The translations under genes and the position numbers were made by a program. DNA of 52,072 nucleotides from Bacillus suaedaesalsae (GTDB lineage Bacteria; Bacillota; Bacilli; Bacillales; SA4), in assembly GCF_016890225.1 (NCBI RefSeq), contig NZ_JAFELM010000017.1:1-52072 (forward strand), read 5' to 3'. Below, piece after piece: positions 1 to 7,530 of this stretch. Below the pieces are notes generated by a model that made no database searches, was not told the origin of the DNA, and saw only the letters and a program-made list of their open reading frames with translations. The stretch's first letter is position 1, and every line of letters starts with the position of its first letter.

Positions 1-122
1 GGAAGCATTCCTGTAATGATTAAAAATGGCATTTGAACATAAAAATAACCTCTTGGTATGATATAAGTGTCCTAAGCTTGCCGGCAAAAAGGACAAATCA
101 TATATTCCAGGAGGCTTTCAAA

Positions 123-1409
123 ATGAATTATAACCAAAATAATAAGATTGCTCAAATTACTTCTCAAACACTAATTATAGGTGTTGATATTGCGAAATTC
201 AAGCACGTAGCTCGTGCGCAGGACTATAGAGGTTTGGAGTTTGGTAAACCTCTATACTTTGGAAATGCGAGAGATAGTTTTGATAGATTTGTTGAATGGA
301 TTAAAGAGATACAGGATCAACAAAACATGAATAAAGTAATCATTGGTGTTGAACCTACTGGACACTACTGGCTAAATTTAGCCCATTATCTAAAGGGTAC
401 TGACTTCAAGTTAGTAGTTGTCAATCCAGCTCATGTTAAGAAGACAAAGGAATTAGATGATAATTCCCCAACTAAGAATGATGTGAAAGATGCAAAGGTC
501 ATTGCCCAATTAGTGAAAGACGGAAGATACGCTGAACCTAATATTCCAGAAGGAATATATGCCGATCTTAGAATCGCTAGAAAAATACGCGATCAATTAT
601 CCGTCGACCTACAAGCGGTACAAGGGCAAATTCACAATTGGATTGACCGATATTTCCCTGAATTCCTAACAGTCTTTAAAGATTGGGAGGGGCTTTCTGC
701 TCTACAAATATTAAAGCTAAATCTACTACCACATGAGTTAGCTGAACTCCCTGATCAAGAGTTATTAGCTCATATTAGGAAAGCTGCAAAACGTGCAGTG
801 GGTATAAGTAGAATAAAAGAATTAAAGAAGGTGGCCGGCGTTTCAATCGGAATCCGTGAGGGTTCAGATTTGGCCAAATTAGAGTTAAGCACGTTGTTAG
901 ATAAGTATGAACTCATTACTAAAAAGTTTGAACAACTAGAGGTTAAAAGGGACGAGCTATTAGAACAAATACCAGGAGTGCACCAAATGCTAGCGATTAC
1001 TGGGATAGGAAAAGATACGATAGCTGGGTTCTTTGCAGAGATTGGAGATTTACGTTATTACTCACATCCAAGGCAAATCATTAAACTTGCAGGATTAAGC
1101 TTGATGGAACACACATCAGGAAAACATAAGGGACAAACCAGAATAACCAAAAGAGGCAGGAGAAACCTAAGAGCCCTTTTGTTTAGAGTCATTATGCCCC
1201 TTGTAGCTAAGAATTCTGCTTTTAAAGCCTTACATGAATACTATACAAAGCGACCTGATAATCCATTAAAAAAGATGCAGTCACTGATCGCTTTATGTAA
1301 TAAATTGATACGAGTGTTATTTGCAATAGGTAAGAAACAATTTGTGTTTAGTGAAGAAAGAATGTTGAAGGATATTCCTCATATGGCTGAATTGCCAAAA
1401 GTAGCTTAG
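123..1409 (+). CDS. IS110-family transposase (DEDD recombinase)
   Basis: Predicted 428-residue RNA-guided DNA recombinase that would insert the element. The N-terminal RuvC-like domain carries the DEDD set D22 (GVDIAK), E77 (VEPTGH), D120 and D123 (NDVKDAK). The C-terminal Transposase_20 domain has the helix-hairpin-like ITGIGKDT segment and the candidate catalytic serine S332 in HTSGKHKGQ. The ATG at 123 is chosen because GGAGG lies just upstream; an in-frame upstream extension to 33 has no such site. Length and motifs look intact. A second identical copy lies at 50357-51643. Confidence 0.95.
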   Translation: MNYNQNNKIAQITSQTLIIGVDIAKFKHVARAQDYRGLEFGKPLYFGNARDSFDRFVEWIKEIQDQQNMNKVIIGVEPTGHYWLNLAHYLKGTDFKLVVVNPAHVKKTKELDDNSPTKNDVKDAKVIAQLVKDGRYAEPNIPEGIYADLRIARKIRDQLSVDLQAVQGQIHNWIDRYFPEFLTVFKDWEGLSALQILKLNLLPHELAELPDQELLAHIRKAAKRAVGISRIKELKKVAGVSIGIREGSDLAKLELSTLLDKYELITKKFEQLEVKRDELLEQIPGVHQMLAITGIGKDTIAGFFAEIGDLRYYSHPRQIIKLAGLSLMEHTSGKHKGQTRITKRGRRNLRALLFRVIMPLVAKNSAFKALHEYYTKRPDNPLKKMQSLIALCNKLIRVLFAIGKKQFVFSEERMLKDIPHMAELPKVA

Positions 1410-1504
1410 AATTCTCGATATAACGTATAAATCATGCTTTTATAGTAGTTAATCTCAATAATTAATAGACATTTGAAGCACGGATTAGTCAGTAAAACAA
1501 CTAA

Positions 1505-1715
1505 AATACGGACATAGATCCTGTCGGGAAGCATAACTGACATCTACCTCATGGAAAGGTTGGACGAAGGAATTTTGGAGCATAGACTCTGTGAGATATG
1601 GGAGGGTTGACCTCCATGAGAAATGTAGACATCCACCAGTGCGACCATACTTTAACTGGATTTCCACCTTTTGGATTAAGGTGGCTTGGGTACCTACAGT
1701 CTTTTTTGCTTCTCA
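1505..1715 (+). ncRNA. Candidate IS110 bridge RNA (3' non-coding region)
   Basis: IS110-family elements encode a structured bridge RNA in a non-coding end, in the right end for the IS1111-type subgroup. Here the only long non-coding flank is downstream of the transposase, and it is rich in pairing segments. CTCATGG (1548-1554) pairs with CCATGAG (1614-1620), extended by TCTAC (1543-1547) with GTAGA (1625-1629). GGAGG (1601-1605) pairs with CCTCC (1611-1615). CCACCTT (1664-1670) pairs with AAGGTGG (1678-1684). Short ORFs overlapping on both strands here look like by-products. The exact ends and guide loops are not established. Confidence 0.45.
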
Positions 1716-1824
1716 ACTCCAAAATTTAACTAAAATACAACTTTATCCCATGTTATTAAAGTCTATTAAATATGGATGACTATGAAATCGTGAGAAAAAA
1801 CGAGAAATCGAGAGATTTACCTTT

Positions 1825-1848
1825 CTATATAGAGGGAGTTTAGTTAAA
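1825..1848. repeat. Palindromic cassette repeat, copy A
   Basis: Divergent member of a family with the form ACTA, an 11-nt G-rich core, then TAGT. Here CTATA, TAGAGGGAGTT, TAGTTAAAC. The 1838-bp terminal repeat stops at 1838, inside the core of this copy. Confidence 0.5.
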
Positions 1849-1934
1849 CAAGTTCAGGTAATATAAAGTGGGACATACCTCTCAAAAGATTGAATATAAT
1901 GTTGTTAAGGTAATTATTATCGGGGTGATTTCTT

Positions 1935-2252
1935 TTGAAAGAATTTAAAAAAGCGGTACTTAGAACAATTGAAATCTTTGTAATCTTAGCAACTGGCTTA
2001 CTTTTCACTGTTTACATTTTGAAACCTATTTACGAGAGCTTTGGAATTAAATTTATGGGGAATGTTTGGGTAAACTGGTTTGGAATATCTTATATTCTAT
2101 TTGTCGTGTACACGCTGATTTTTGCTCTGTTTTTATTTAAGGACAGTCTACTTTTCAAACATCGAATTACATCGTTCTTTTTTGGGCTTGTTTTTATCGG
2201 TGCCAATTATGTAGTTTTTATTCCTTTTGTAAAAGGTGAAAATCCATTTTAA
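1935..2252 (+). CDS. Small membrane protein, cassette gene 1
   Basis: Protein of 105 residues, not recognised. It has three strongly hydrophobic segments (about residues 10-30, 48-70 and 80-98) and a short basic N-terminus, so it should sit in the cytoplasmic membrane. The TTG start at 1935 is supported by GGGGTGAT a few bases upstream. The gene stands alone between palindromic repeat copies A and B and is followed by a terminator at 2311. Genes of this sort next to a colicin-type immunity gene could be immunity proteins, but that is inference from context only. Confidence 0.7.
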   Translation: MKEFKKAVLRTIEIFVILATGLLFTVYILKPIYESFGIKFMGNVWVNWFGISYILFVVYTLIFALFLFKDSLLFKHRITSFFFGLVFIGANYVVFIPFVKGENPF

Positions 2253-2310
2253 TCTTAATAAAATCAGGTAAAATTAAAGTAATCTAAAATCGCTTGTTTC
2301 ACTAAAGGGT

Positions 2311-2342
2311 GCGTTGATCCTGGAAGGGATTAACGCTTTTTA
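2311..2342 (+). terminator. Rho-independent terminator
   Basis: GCGTTGATCC (2311-2320) pairs with GGATTAACGC (2327-2336) with one mismatch, followed by a T run. It closes cassette gene 1. Confidence 0.75.
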
Positions 2343-2350
2343 TGTAGAAG

Positions 2351-2383
2351 TAATTGTACTAACGGGGAAGGATAGTTCAATTA
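2351..2383. repeat. Palindromic cassette repeat, copy B
   Basis: TAATTG-t-ACTA, core ACGGGGAAGGA, TAGT-t-CAATTA. The arms are perfectly complementary except for one central T/T mismatch, giving a long hairpin with an 11-nt purine-rich loop. Confidence 0.75.
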
Positions 2384-2398
2384 TAGACATAGACTGAA

Positions 2399-2767
2399 AT
2401 GGGGTTAGAACTCTTGAAATTATTAATTATTATATTAGTTTATTTATTACTCGATTCAATACTATGTAAATTATTAAAAGTTAAACGTAAAAGTATTTTT
2501 GGAAGATATGAGCATTTGGATGTTAAGTATGCTTCTACAGAAAAATATTTATTCTATGCTTGTTTGGGCTTTATGGTTATTAACCTTTTTTTTGATATTG
2601 TTAATAGTCCTTTTACTATTATGTGGTTATTTTTTTCGATTCTCTGGCTTTATAGAGGGTATCAAGAATGGAAATTTAATAAGGAAAACAAAGTATACGT
2701 TCTTAGCTGGTTTAGTTCAATTGTCTTTGGTGCAATAGCTTTTTTAACTTTAGTAGGAATAACATAA
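2399..2767 (+). CDS. Membrane protein, probable DUF4181 family, cassette gene 2
   Basis: About 117-122 residues with a hydrophobic N-terminal helix, a basic soluble patch (KVKRKSIFGR), and three further hydrophobic segments (about residues 50-70, 72-87 and 103-120). The layout, with a basic stretch, the aromatic YEHLD region and a WLYRGYQEWKF segment before the last helix, resembles the DUF4181 family of Bacillus membrane proteins, whose function is unknown. Starts are possible at ATG 2399 or TTG 2414. The gene sits between repeat copies B and C. Family placement is from memory of the pattern and not firm. Confidence 0.65.
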   Translation: MGLELLKLLIIILVYLLLDSILCKLLKVKRKSIFGRYEHLDVKYASTEKYLFYACLGFMVINLFFDIVNSPFTIMWLFFSILWLYRGYQEWKFNKENKVYVLSWFSSIVFGAIAFLTLVGIT

Positions 2768-2770
2768 GTT

Positions 2771-2797
2771 TTCACTAAAGGGGAAGGATAGTGGAAT
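2771..2797. repeat. Palindromic cassette repeat, copy C
   Basis: TTCACTA, core AAGGGGAAGGA, TAGTGGAA. The arms pair with one extra base. It lies directly after cassette gene 2. Confidence 0.75.
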
Positions 2798-2818
2798 AAG
2801 GCAAAAGGGAGGGTTCAA

Positions 2819-3037
2819 TTGTTGAACAATTTGCTAAGTAAAAATCAACTAATACAACTTGTTGAGGAAATTGTAAATCCGCAAACAAGTGAAGAAGAGA
2901 TTAACAAGAAGATAGAAATATTAGAGCGAAATGTGACTCATCCAGCTCCTACCGATATAATCTTTTGGAATGAAGAAGAACTCTCGCCGATAGAAATAGT
3001 AGAACGACTGTTGAATTATAAACCTATATCATTATAA
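2819..3037 (+). CDS. Colicin/pyocin-type bacteriocin immunity protein, cassette gene 3
   Basis: Acidic protein of 72 residues resembling the Im7/Im9 family (Colicin_Pyocin), which binds and neutralises nuclease bacteriocins in the cytoplasm. Features seen: N-terminal LIQLVEEIVN helix, then SEEEINKKIEILERNVTHP, the family-typical TDIIFWN segment (compare TDLIYYP in Im proteins), and a final SPIEIVERLLNYK helix. The TTG start at 2819 (or 2822) follows GGGAGGG. No cognate toxin gene is adjacent, so it looks like an orphan immunity gene. It is flanked by palindromic repeats C and D. Confidence 0.75.
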   Translation: MLNNLLSKNQLIQLVEEIVNPQTSEEEINKKIEILERNVTHPAPTDIIFWNEEELSPIEIVERLLNYKPISL

Positions 3038-3086
3038 AGAATCTCTACAACATTAAGCGTGTAGGGCAAAGTTATATTTAGGAGAA

Positions 3087-3119
3087 GTTCTCAACTAAAG
3101 GGGAAGTATAGTTGAACAA
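3087..3119. repeat. Palindromic cassette repeat, copy D
   Basis: TCAACTA (3091-3097), core AAGGGGAAGTA, TAGTTGA (3109-3115). The 7-bp arms are perfect. This is the cleanest copy. Confidence 0.8.
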
Positions 3120-3142
3120 CAAAATGAAATGGAGAAATTCTC

Positions 3143-3664
3143 ATGGGCTGTGAATGTAATAATTTTGATGTAATAGAATTGCAACGAAACGACATCTCAA
3201 AAAGAATTAAAGAAACAAAAACATTAAAGAAAAAACTAAAATTACTTGCTAAACATCCTAATGGTGAAGACCAATTATATGAATGTGATAAATGTGAACA
3301 ACTTTGGCAAGGGAGTTATGCCTGGAACTTTGGGAATGGAGAATACTTATTTAAAGTTCCGAAAGTTGATACAGAGAAATGGCATGTAGAACAATTTGTA
3401 GCACCAGATGAGATTCTAATTTATTTGGCAATCATGGATAGGTTCTTAACAGAAAATAGATTTGAAGTATCAGAGGAATTTTGCAAAAAGGATCATTGTA
3501 TTAACAAAGCGGTAAAAGGTCTTAACTTTTGTCTAAAACATCACATAAAATCATTGCAAAATATAGGAACTTTACCCCAAACTCCATCTGGTAAGCTATT
3601 TGAAACATATGAAAAAATCTTTAAAAAGTACCAAGCTATATTTGAACAGATTATTATGAGTTGA
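3143..3664 (+). CDS. Cysteine-rich, probable zinc-binding protein, cassette gene 4
   Basis: Cytoplasmic protein of 173 residues, family not recognised. It has a CxC near the start (MGCECNN), a CDKCEQLW knuckle near residue 50, and a later cluster CKKDHC...NFCLKHH that could bind a second metal ion. A basic stretch (ETKTLKKKLKLLAKH) precedes the first knuckle. ATG 3143 follows GGAG. The stop codon TGA at 3662-3664 is itself part of repeat copy E. By context it could be another immunity gene; nothing in the sequence proves it. Confidence 0.75.
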   Translation: MGCECNNFDVIELQRNDISKRIKETKTLKKKLKLLAKHPNGEDQLYECDKCEQLWQGSYAWNFGNGEYLFKVPKVDTEKWHVEQFVAPDEILIYLAIMDRFLTENRFEVSEEFCKKDHCINKAVKGLNFCLKHHIKSLQNIGTLPQTPSGKLFETYEKIFKKYQAIFEQIIMS

Positions 3665-3688
3665 CTAACGGGGAAGTTTAGTTGAAAA
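3661..3688. repeat. Palindromic cassette repeat, copy E
   Basis: TTGACTA, core ACGGGGAAGTT, TAGTTGAA. It overlaps the stop codon of the preceding gene. Confidence 0.75.
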
Positions 3689-3696
3689 AGAAATAT

Positions 3697-3724
3697 AAAA
3701 GAGGATCTTAATGATCCTCTTTTA
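3697..3724 (+). terminator. Rho-independent terminator
   Basis: AAAAGAGGATC and GATCCTCTTTT form an 11-bp perfect stem with a 5-nt loop and a T tail. It closes cassette gene 4. Confidence 0.85.
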
Positions 3725-3864
3725 CTTGTTAAATTATCTTAAAATATCTTATTAAAAAAGCACTAAAGTACGCGTTTCTTTGGTCTGTCTTTCTGCCTTT
3801 TTTAATCTTAGAGCAAATATTATAGAGCAATTTTAGAAGAATATTATACACTAAATTTATATTT

Positions 3865-3936
3865 TTTGTATTGGGAAAATGAGGCTTAATAAATGCATTA
3901 ATTGAATCAAAAACACTATGATTTTCCCAATACAAA
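3865..3936. repeat. 16-bp perfect inverted repeat, 40-nt spacer
   Basis: TTTGTATTGGGAAAAT (3865-3880) is the exact reverse complement of 3921-3936. A 68-codon minus-strand reading frame (3729-3935) spans it but has no ribosome binding site or recognisable product. The pair may be the remains of a small mobile element or a regulatory structure upstream of the secreted protein at 4018. Confidence 0.55.
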
Positions 3937-4017
3937 GATACATAATTTCCCTTTATGATAGATAGTAGATTCGAATCATTTTTATAAAATATCTAATCAA
4001 GTTAGGAGAATAAGCAC

Positions 4018-4617
4018 ATGAAAAAAGTATTAGCTGCAATATTTGTAGGAGTATTAACCTTCAGCATGATTTTAACTCCACATGATGCATTTGCATCAAC
4101 ATCTGAAACAACAGAGTTTACCTATTATTATAATGGTGTAAAATTTGTCTCTGATAAGGAACTTACTGAAGAAATGATTCAAGATCTTTATAATCAAGCA
4201 GTATCACCATCTGCTTCTTCTATTACTAGTAAGTCTTTAAGTAATACTATTGATGAGCCAGGTTATGTAATTCCTAATGAGGGTGGCTCTAGAATGCTTA
4301 CTGACAAAATCTATAGAACATATGATAATACAGATGTTGAAATTGCAGCAGGAATTATTGCAGCACTGCTATTGAAAAAAGCTCCTGCTAAATTTAGTCA
4401 GTCGAGATACGAAGCATTTATAACTGTTCCAATGACTGCATGGCTTTTATCGTTCAATGATACTTATGTGGGTTCATGGCAGACGGAATCATATAACAGC
4501 TATAATAGGTTGTACGAACAAAAGAATACTATAGTGCATTACAGATATGGAAATTACACATCACCAATGGAAGTTCAATATTACTCAGTTGGCTTTACAT
4601 CAAAACCAACACCATAA
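4018..4617 (+). CDS. Secreted protein of unknown function
   Basis: Protein of 199 residues with a textbook Sec signal peptide: basic MKK, hydrophobic core, cleavage probably after AFA near residue 26. The mature part is rich in Ser, Thr, Tyr and Asn. It contains a hydrophobic, Ala/Ile-rich stretch (AAGIIAALLLKKAP, about residues 118-132) and a Tyr-rich C-terminus. The next gene encodes a small membrane protein, so a secreted-toxin/immunity pair is possible, but no family was recognised. The start is supported by a GGAG-type site (GTTAGGAG) upstream. Confidence 0.75.
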   Translation: MKKVLAAIFVGVLTFSMILTPHDAFASTSETTEFTYYYNGVKFVSDKELTEEMIQDLYNQAVSPSASSITSKSLSNTIDEPGYVIPNEGGSRMLTDKIYRTYDNTDVEIAAGIIAALLLKKAPAKFSQSRYEAFITVPMTAWLLSFNDTYVGSWQTESYNSYNRLYEQKNTIVHYRYGNYTSPMEVQYYSVGFTSKPTP

Positions 4618-4632
4618 CAATTAATAAAATAG

Positions 4633-4656
4633 TCCCTCTTTTAAGAGGGATTTTTT
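4633..4656 (+). terminator. Rho-independent terminator
   Basis: TCCCTCTT and AAGAGGGA stem followed by six T. It lies between the secreted protein and the small membrane protein, so the latter may have reduced or separate expression. Confidence 0.75.
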
Positions 4657-4686
4657 AATATATACTATTTATTAAGAGGTGATAAT

Positions 4687-4923
4687 TTGAAGATTCTTAA
4701 AATCTTGTACATTGTTTTAGCTCTAGTGTCATTAGTATTAAATTTTATTACCCAATCAATTTGGGCACATTTATTTTTAGTTGTTTTGTTCCCTATTACT
4801 TATTTTCTTGTTCAACTTATATACTCAATTAGAAAGAAAAATTATCTTTGGATTGGAATATCATTTACAGTATTAGCTATATCCTTTATGTATTTTATCC
4901 CATATTATATTGATAAGTTATAA
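4687..4923 (+). CDS. Small membrane protein
   Basis: Protein of 78 residues with three hydrophobic segments (about 4-22, 26-46 and 54-73) separated by a short basic loop (SIRKKN). The TTG start at 4687 follows GAGGTGAT. It lies 69 nt after the secreted protein gene, beyond a terminator, and is closed by its own terminator at 4960. A self-immunity or anchoring role for the secreted neighbour is a guess from gene order. Confidence 0.65.
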   Translation: MKILKILYIVLALVSLVLNFITQSIWAHLFLVVLFPITYFLVQLIYSIRKKNYLWIGISFTVLAISFMYFIPYYIDKL

Positions 4924-4959
4924 TCGTTAATTTGGTAAATGGTTTTTTCCTAGTGCTTC

Positions 4960-4984
4960 AGCTGCCGATGGCAGCTATTTTTTT
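4960..4984 (+). terminator. Rho-independent terminator
   Basis: AGCTGCC and GGCAGCT (7-bp stem, GAT loop) followed by a run of T. Confidence 0.85.
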
Positions 4985-5041
4985 CATAATAGGGATCAAA
5001 ATAAATAAAGTGATAAAGAACAAGTTTGTGAATATCTTCAC

Positions 5042-5068
5042 TTAAACTATAGGGGGCTTTAGTTAAAT
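5042..5068. repeat. Palindromic cassette repeat, copy F (divergent)
   Basis: TTAAACTA, core TAGGGGGCTT (10 nt), TAGTTAAAT. It has the same architecture as copies B-E with a changed core. It ends the cassette region. Confidence 0.55.
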
Positions 5069-5107
5069 AAGAGCTCTTAATTAGTAGCTAAAAACTCTAT
5101 GTAAAAT

Positions 5108-5151
5108 AAAAAAGGCGTATAAAAACTGTAGTCAGTTTTAACGCCTTTTTT
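5108..5151. terminator. Bidirectional terminator
   Basis: AAAAAAGGCGT pairs with ACGCCTTTTTT, with an inner AAAACTG/CAGTTTT stem. It serves the cassette region on the plus strand and the VOC gene on the minus strand. Confidence 0.8.
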
Positions 5152-5217
5152 ATTGTCAGTCATATGATGTATAACCCAAAACGAACATTTTTATAAATAC
5201 GTGAGGGCGAAAAAATT

Positions 5218-5589
5218 TTATCTGTGTTGGTCAATAAGAATAGAATTTCCGTCAGGATCTTCAATTGTGATGTAGGCGGGACCTTCGCTTGATTCATCTG
5301 CTTTAGTCAGTATGTTGACACCTTGTTCTTTTAGTAGCTTTTGTAATTCTCGAACGTCTGTGAAGGTTTCAAGGTTTTCGGCATTTTGATTCCACCCTGG
5401 ATTGAACGTTAAGATGTTCTTTTCAAACATTCCTTGAAATAGACCGATGACACAGCTATCATTTTTCATGATTAGCCAGTTATTCGAAATATCCCCGCCA
5501 AAGTCATCAAACCCAAGTTTTGAATAAAAATCTCTTGAAGCACGTATGTCTTTTACATTTAAGCTCACAGAAAAGGCACCTAGTTTCAT
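5218..5589 (-). CDS. VOC-superfamily (glyoxalase/bleomycin-resistance fold) protein
   Basis: Protein of 123 residues, one complete VOC module of two beta-alpha-beta-beta-beta units: SVSLNVKDIRASRDFYSKLGF at the start and ITIEDPDGNSILIDQH at the end. Such proteins are metal-dependent lyases or dioxygenases, or binding-type drug-resistance proteins; the substrate cannot be told. The ATG at 5589 is preferred because AAGGGG lies about 9 nt upstream; the frame stays open upstream to 5796 but that part looks non-coding. It is divergent from the YdeI-like gene at 5790. Confidence 0.85.
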   Translation of the reverse strand: MKLGAFSVSLNVKDIRASRDFYSKLGFDDFGGDISNNWLIMKNDSCVIGLFQGMFEKNILTFNPGWNQNAENLETFTDVRELQKLLKEQGVNILTKADESSEGPAYITIEDPDGNSILIDQHR

Positions 5590-5789
5590 ATTTTCCATCC
5601 CCTTACTATTGATGTTTCCATTATAAGGGAATGGTTGTTGCTTGTACAACAGATAGAAGGACTTATCCTTTTTGTGTAGAAATGATAGTGTAAGAAAAAT
5701 TAAACTCAAGACTAGAAATTCTACTTTTGAAGGAGGAATTACGTAAGTATTCGCGCTGTATATATAAAAAGTTGTTGTAGGAGATAAAG

Positions 5790-6446
5790 ATGACAATTAT
5801 CAATAAACTAAATTTGAAAAAATATAATAATTTAGCAGTTCTTAATCAACCAAGTGATTATGAGTTGTTTACTGGATATCAGACGATTTTGACTGAAGAG
5901 CATGATGCGATTTTCATTTTTGTAAAAATACTGGATGATATGGTTCACCATACCGAAAAAATCATACAAGAGCAGCTATTACTAGAATATGGCTACTTAT
6001 TTTTTGCATACCCGAAGAAGGGTAACAAAAGGTATGAAACGTTCATTCATCGAGATGAAATTTTTCCAGCCATGAACGTAAATGAAGATGGATATGTTGG
6101 AGATAGTAATTTAAAGTTCTCACGAATGGTAAGTATGGATGATGTCTTTTCTGTTGTTGGATTGAAATATGAAAAGAAGAAGGTACAGAAGTCATCTGCA
6201 GCAAGTCAATGTGTGGCAGATTATGTAGATCAGGTGAAGGATGTAGAGCACCTGTTAGCTGAGCATCCCGGTGAGCTAAAGTTTTATCAAGAGTTAACAC
6301 CTGGTTATCAAAGAGATTGGGCTCGATATATCTTTTCAGCGAAGCAACAAAAAACACGTGAAAAGCGCCAGGCACAGATGGTAGATATTCTTTCACAAGG
6401 ATGTAAATCCATTGATTTATATCGTGGACAAAAGAAAAAAATCTAA
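5790..6446 (+). CDS. YdeI/OmpD-associated (OmdA) family protein
   Basis: Soluble protein of 218 residues. The C-terminal part (about 165-210: LTPGYQRDWARYIFSAKQQ, TREKRQAQM, LSQG) matches the OmdA/YdeI pattern of a helical region with a Trp/Arg-rich first helix and a second basic helix. That family has been linked to bacteriocin and stress protection, but its biochemistry is unsettled. The N-terminal 150 residues are not assigned. The start follows GGAG. It is transcribed alone, divergent from the VOC gene. Confidence 0.7.
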   Translation: MTIINKLNLKKYNNLAVLNQPSDYELFTGYQTILTEEHDAIFIFVKILDDMVHHTEKIIQEQLLLEYGYLFFAYPKKGNKRYETFIHRDEIFPAMNVNEDGYVGDSNLKFSRMVSMDDVFSVVGLKYEKKKVQKSSAASQCVADYVDQVKDVEHLLAEHPGELKFYQELTPGYQRDWARYIFSAKQQKTREKRQAQMVDILSQGCKSIDLYRGQKKKI

Positions 6447-6552
6447 ACGTATAAGAACTTAATTTTCTCACCACAATAGTGAAGTAATAGTATCATTTTA
6501 CTAGATTACATACTTGTTTTTTAAAAAATAGAATCATTAGGAGGAAAAACGA

Positions 6553-6948
6553 ATGGGTAGATTAGTACATTTTGAAATTCATGTAGATGACATGGAACGA
6601 GCGAAAACTTTTTACGGTGAGATATTTGGTTGGACGTTTCAAGACTGGAGTGACTTTGCAGGTATGCCGTATTTCGGTGCAGTGACAGGAGCTGATGATG
6701 TGCCGGGGATTAATGGTGCATTAATGAAACGTCAAGGTCCAAAACCTGAACCGAATCAAGCATTAAACGGATTCTCTTGTACTCTGGGTGTAGAAGATTA
6801 TGATTCTACAGAAGCCAAAATTTTAGAAATGGGTGGTACAGTCGCATTACCGAAATATGCACTTCCTGGTATGGCGTGGCAGGGGTATTATATTGATACA
6901 GAAGGAAACATATTTGGCATTCATCAACCAGATGAAAATGCCAAGTAA
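6553..6948 (+). CDS. VOC-superfamily protein
   Basis: Protein of 131 residues with the VOC start pattern (VHFEIHVDDMERAKTFYGEIFGW) and end pattern (YYIDTEGNIFGIHQP). The Trp-rich FGWTFQDW segment is typical of the VOC subgroup found in Bacillus and actinobacteria with unknown substrates. The start follows AGGAGG. It is 17 nt upstream of a second VOC gene, so the two probably form one operon. Confidence 0.85.
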   Translation: MGRLVHFEIHVDDMERAKTFYGEIFGWTFQDWSDFAGMPYFGAVTGADDVPGINGALMKRQGPKPEPNQALNGFSCTLGVEDYDSTEAKILEMGGTVALPKYALPGMAWQGYYIDTEGNIFGIHQPDENAK

Positions 6949-6965
6949 GAAGTACGAGAACATAG

Positions 6966-7343
6966 ATGATCAATAAAATTGGGAAAATTACGGTATATGT
7001 AGAAGACCAAGAGCAAGCGAAAGCGTTTTGGGTAAAAAATATAGGATTTGTAGTTAGATTAGAGCAACCAATGGGTCCTAACACGACTTGGTTAGAAGTT
7101 GGCCCAAGTGATGATGAATTTACCACATTGGTTTTATACTCTAAGTCAGCCATGCAGCAGCAACAACCTTCTAAAGTCGCTCATCCATCTATTCTGTTTA
7201 GCACAACGGATATTGATGAGTCATACGAGAAGATGAAACAAAATGGTGTAAAAGTGGGCGAACTTTTAAAAATGCCATACGGATCGATGTTCACCTTTTA
7301 TGATCAAGATGAAAATGAATATTTGTTAAGAGAAGATAAATAA
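6966..7343 (+). CDS. VOC-superfamily protein
   Basis: Protein of 125 residues, VOC fold: ITVYVEDQEQAKAFWVKNIGF at the N-terminus, TFYDQDENEYLLRE at the C-terminus. It has the acidic residue of the C-terminal half usually used for metal binding. It lies directly after the VOC gene at 6553 and is closed by the terminator at 7407. It differs enough from its neighbour not to look like a recent duplicate. Confidence 0.85.
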   Translation: MINKIGKITVYVEDQEQAKAFWVKNIGFVVRLEQPMGPNTTWLEVGPSDDEFTTLVLYSKSAMQQQQPSKVAHPSILFSTTDIDESYEKMKQNGVKVGELLKMPYGSMFTFYDQDENEYLLREDK

Positions 7344-7406
7344 GAGAGATATATGACACAACGATTCTATCTAGTATTAATAGTATACAAATAGCCATTT
7401 GGATAG

Positions 7407-7451
7407 GTAAACCTGGAGTTTAAACAGTTATGTTTAGATTCCAGGTTTTTG
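7407..7451 (+). terminator. Rho-independent terminator
   Basis: AAACCTGGA and TCCAGGTTT stem with an inner TTAAAC/GTTTA pairing and a T tail. It ends the two-gene VOC operon. Confidence 0.8.
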
Positions 7452-7530
7452 CTATTTTCAGTCTCGAAGTAATACTAGATTGCACCCGTTTGAGATATTA
7501 TAATAGTAAATAGAATGGAGGTGAAAATAT

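Larger units (their letters stand above)
1..1838 (+). mobile_element. IS110-family insertion sequence, left copy (outer limits not defined)
   Basis: This block is identical to 50235-52072 and contains one IS110-type transposase gene plus about 430 nt of non-coding DNA downstream. Because the window starts and stops with the repeat, the true element ends cannot be read. The shared block also holds the last 11 codons of the gene ending at 50270 and stops inside a palindromic cassette repeat (1825-1848). It may therefore be larger than the element: IS110 elements are usually about 1.2-1.6 kb. No clear terminal inverted repeats are seen, which is normal for this family. Confidence 0.75.

Noticed and set aside
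1485-1779. Overlapping 60- and 62-codon frames on opposite strands downstream of the transposase (also at 51719-52013)
   Set aside because: No ribosome binding sites, they overlap each other, and the region is better explained as structured non-coding RNA of the IS110 element.
3729-3935. 68-codon minus-strand frame
   Set aside because: It spans a perfect inverted repeat, has no ribosome binding site and no recognisable product.
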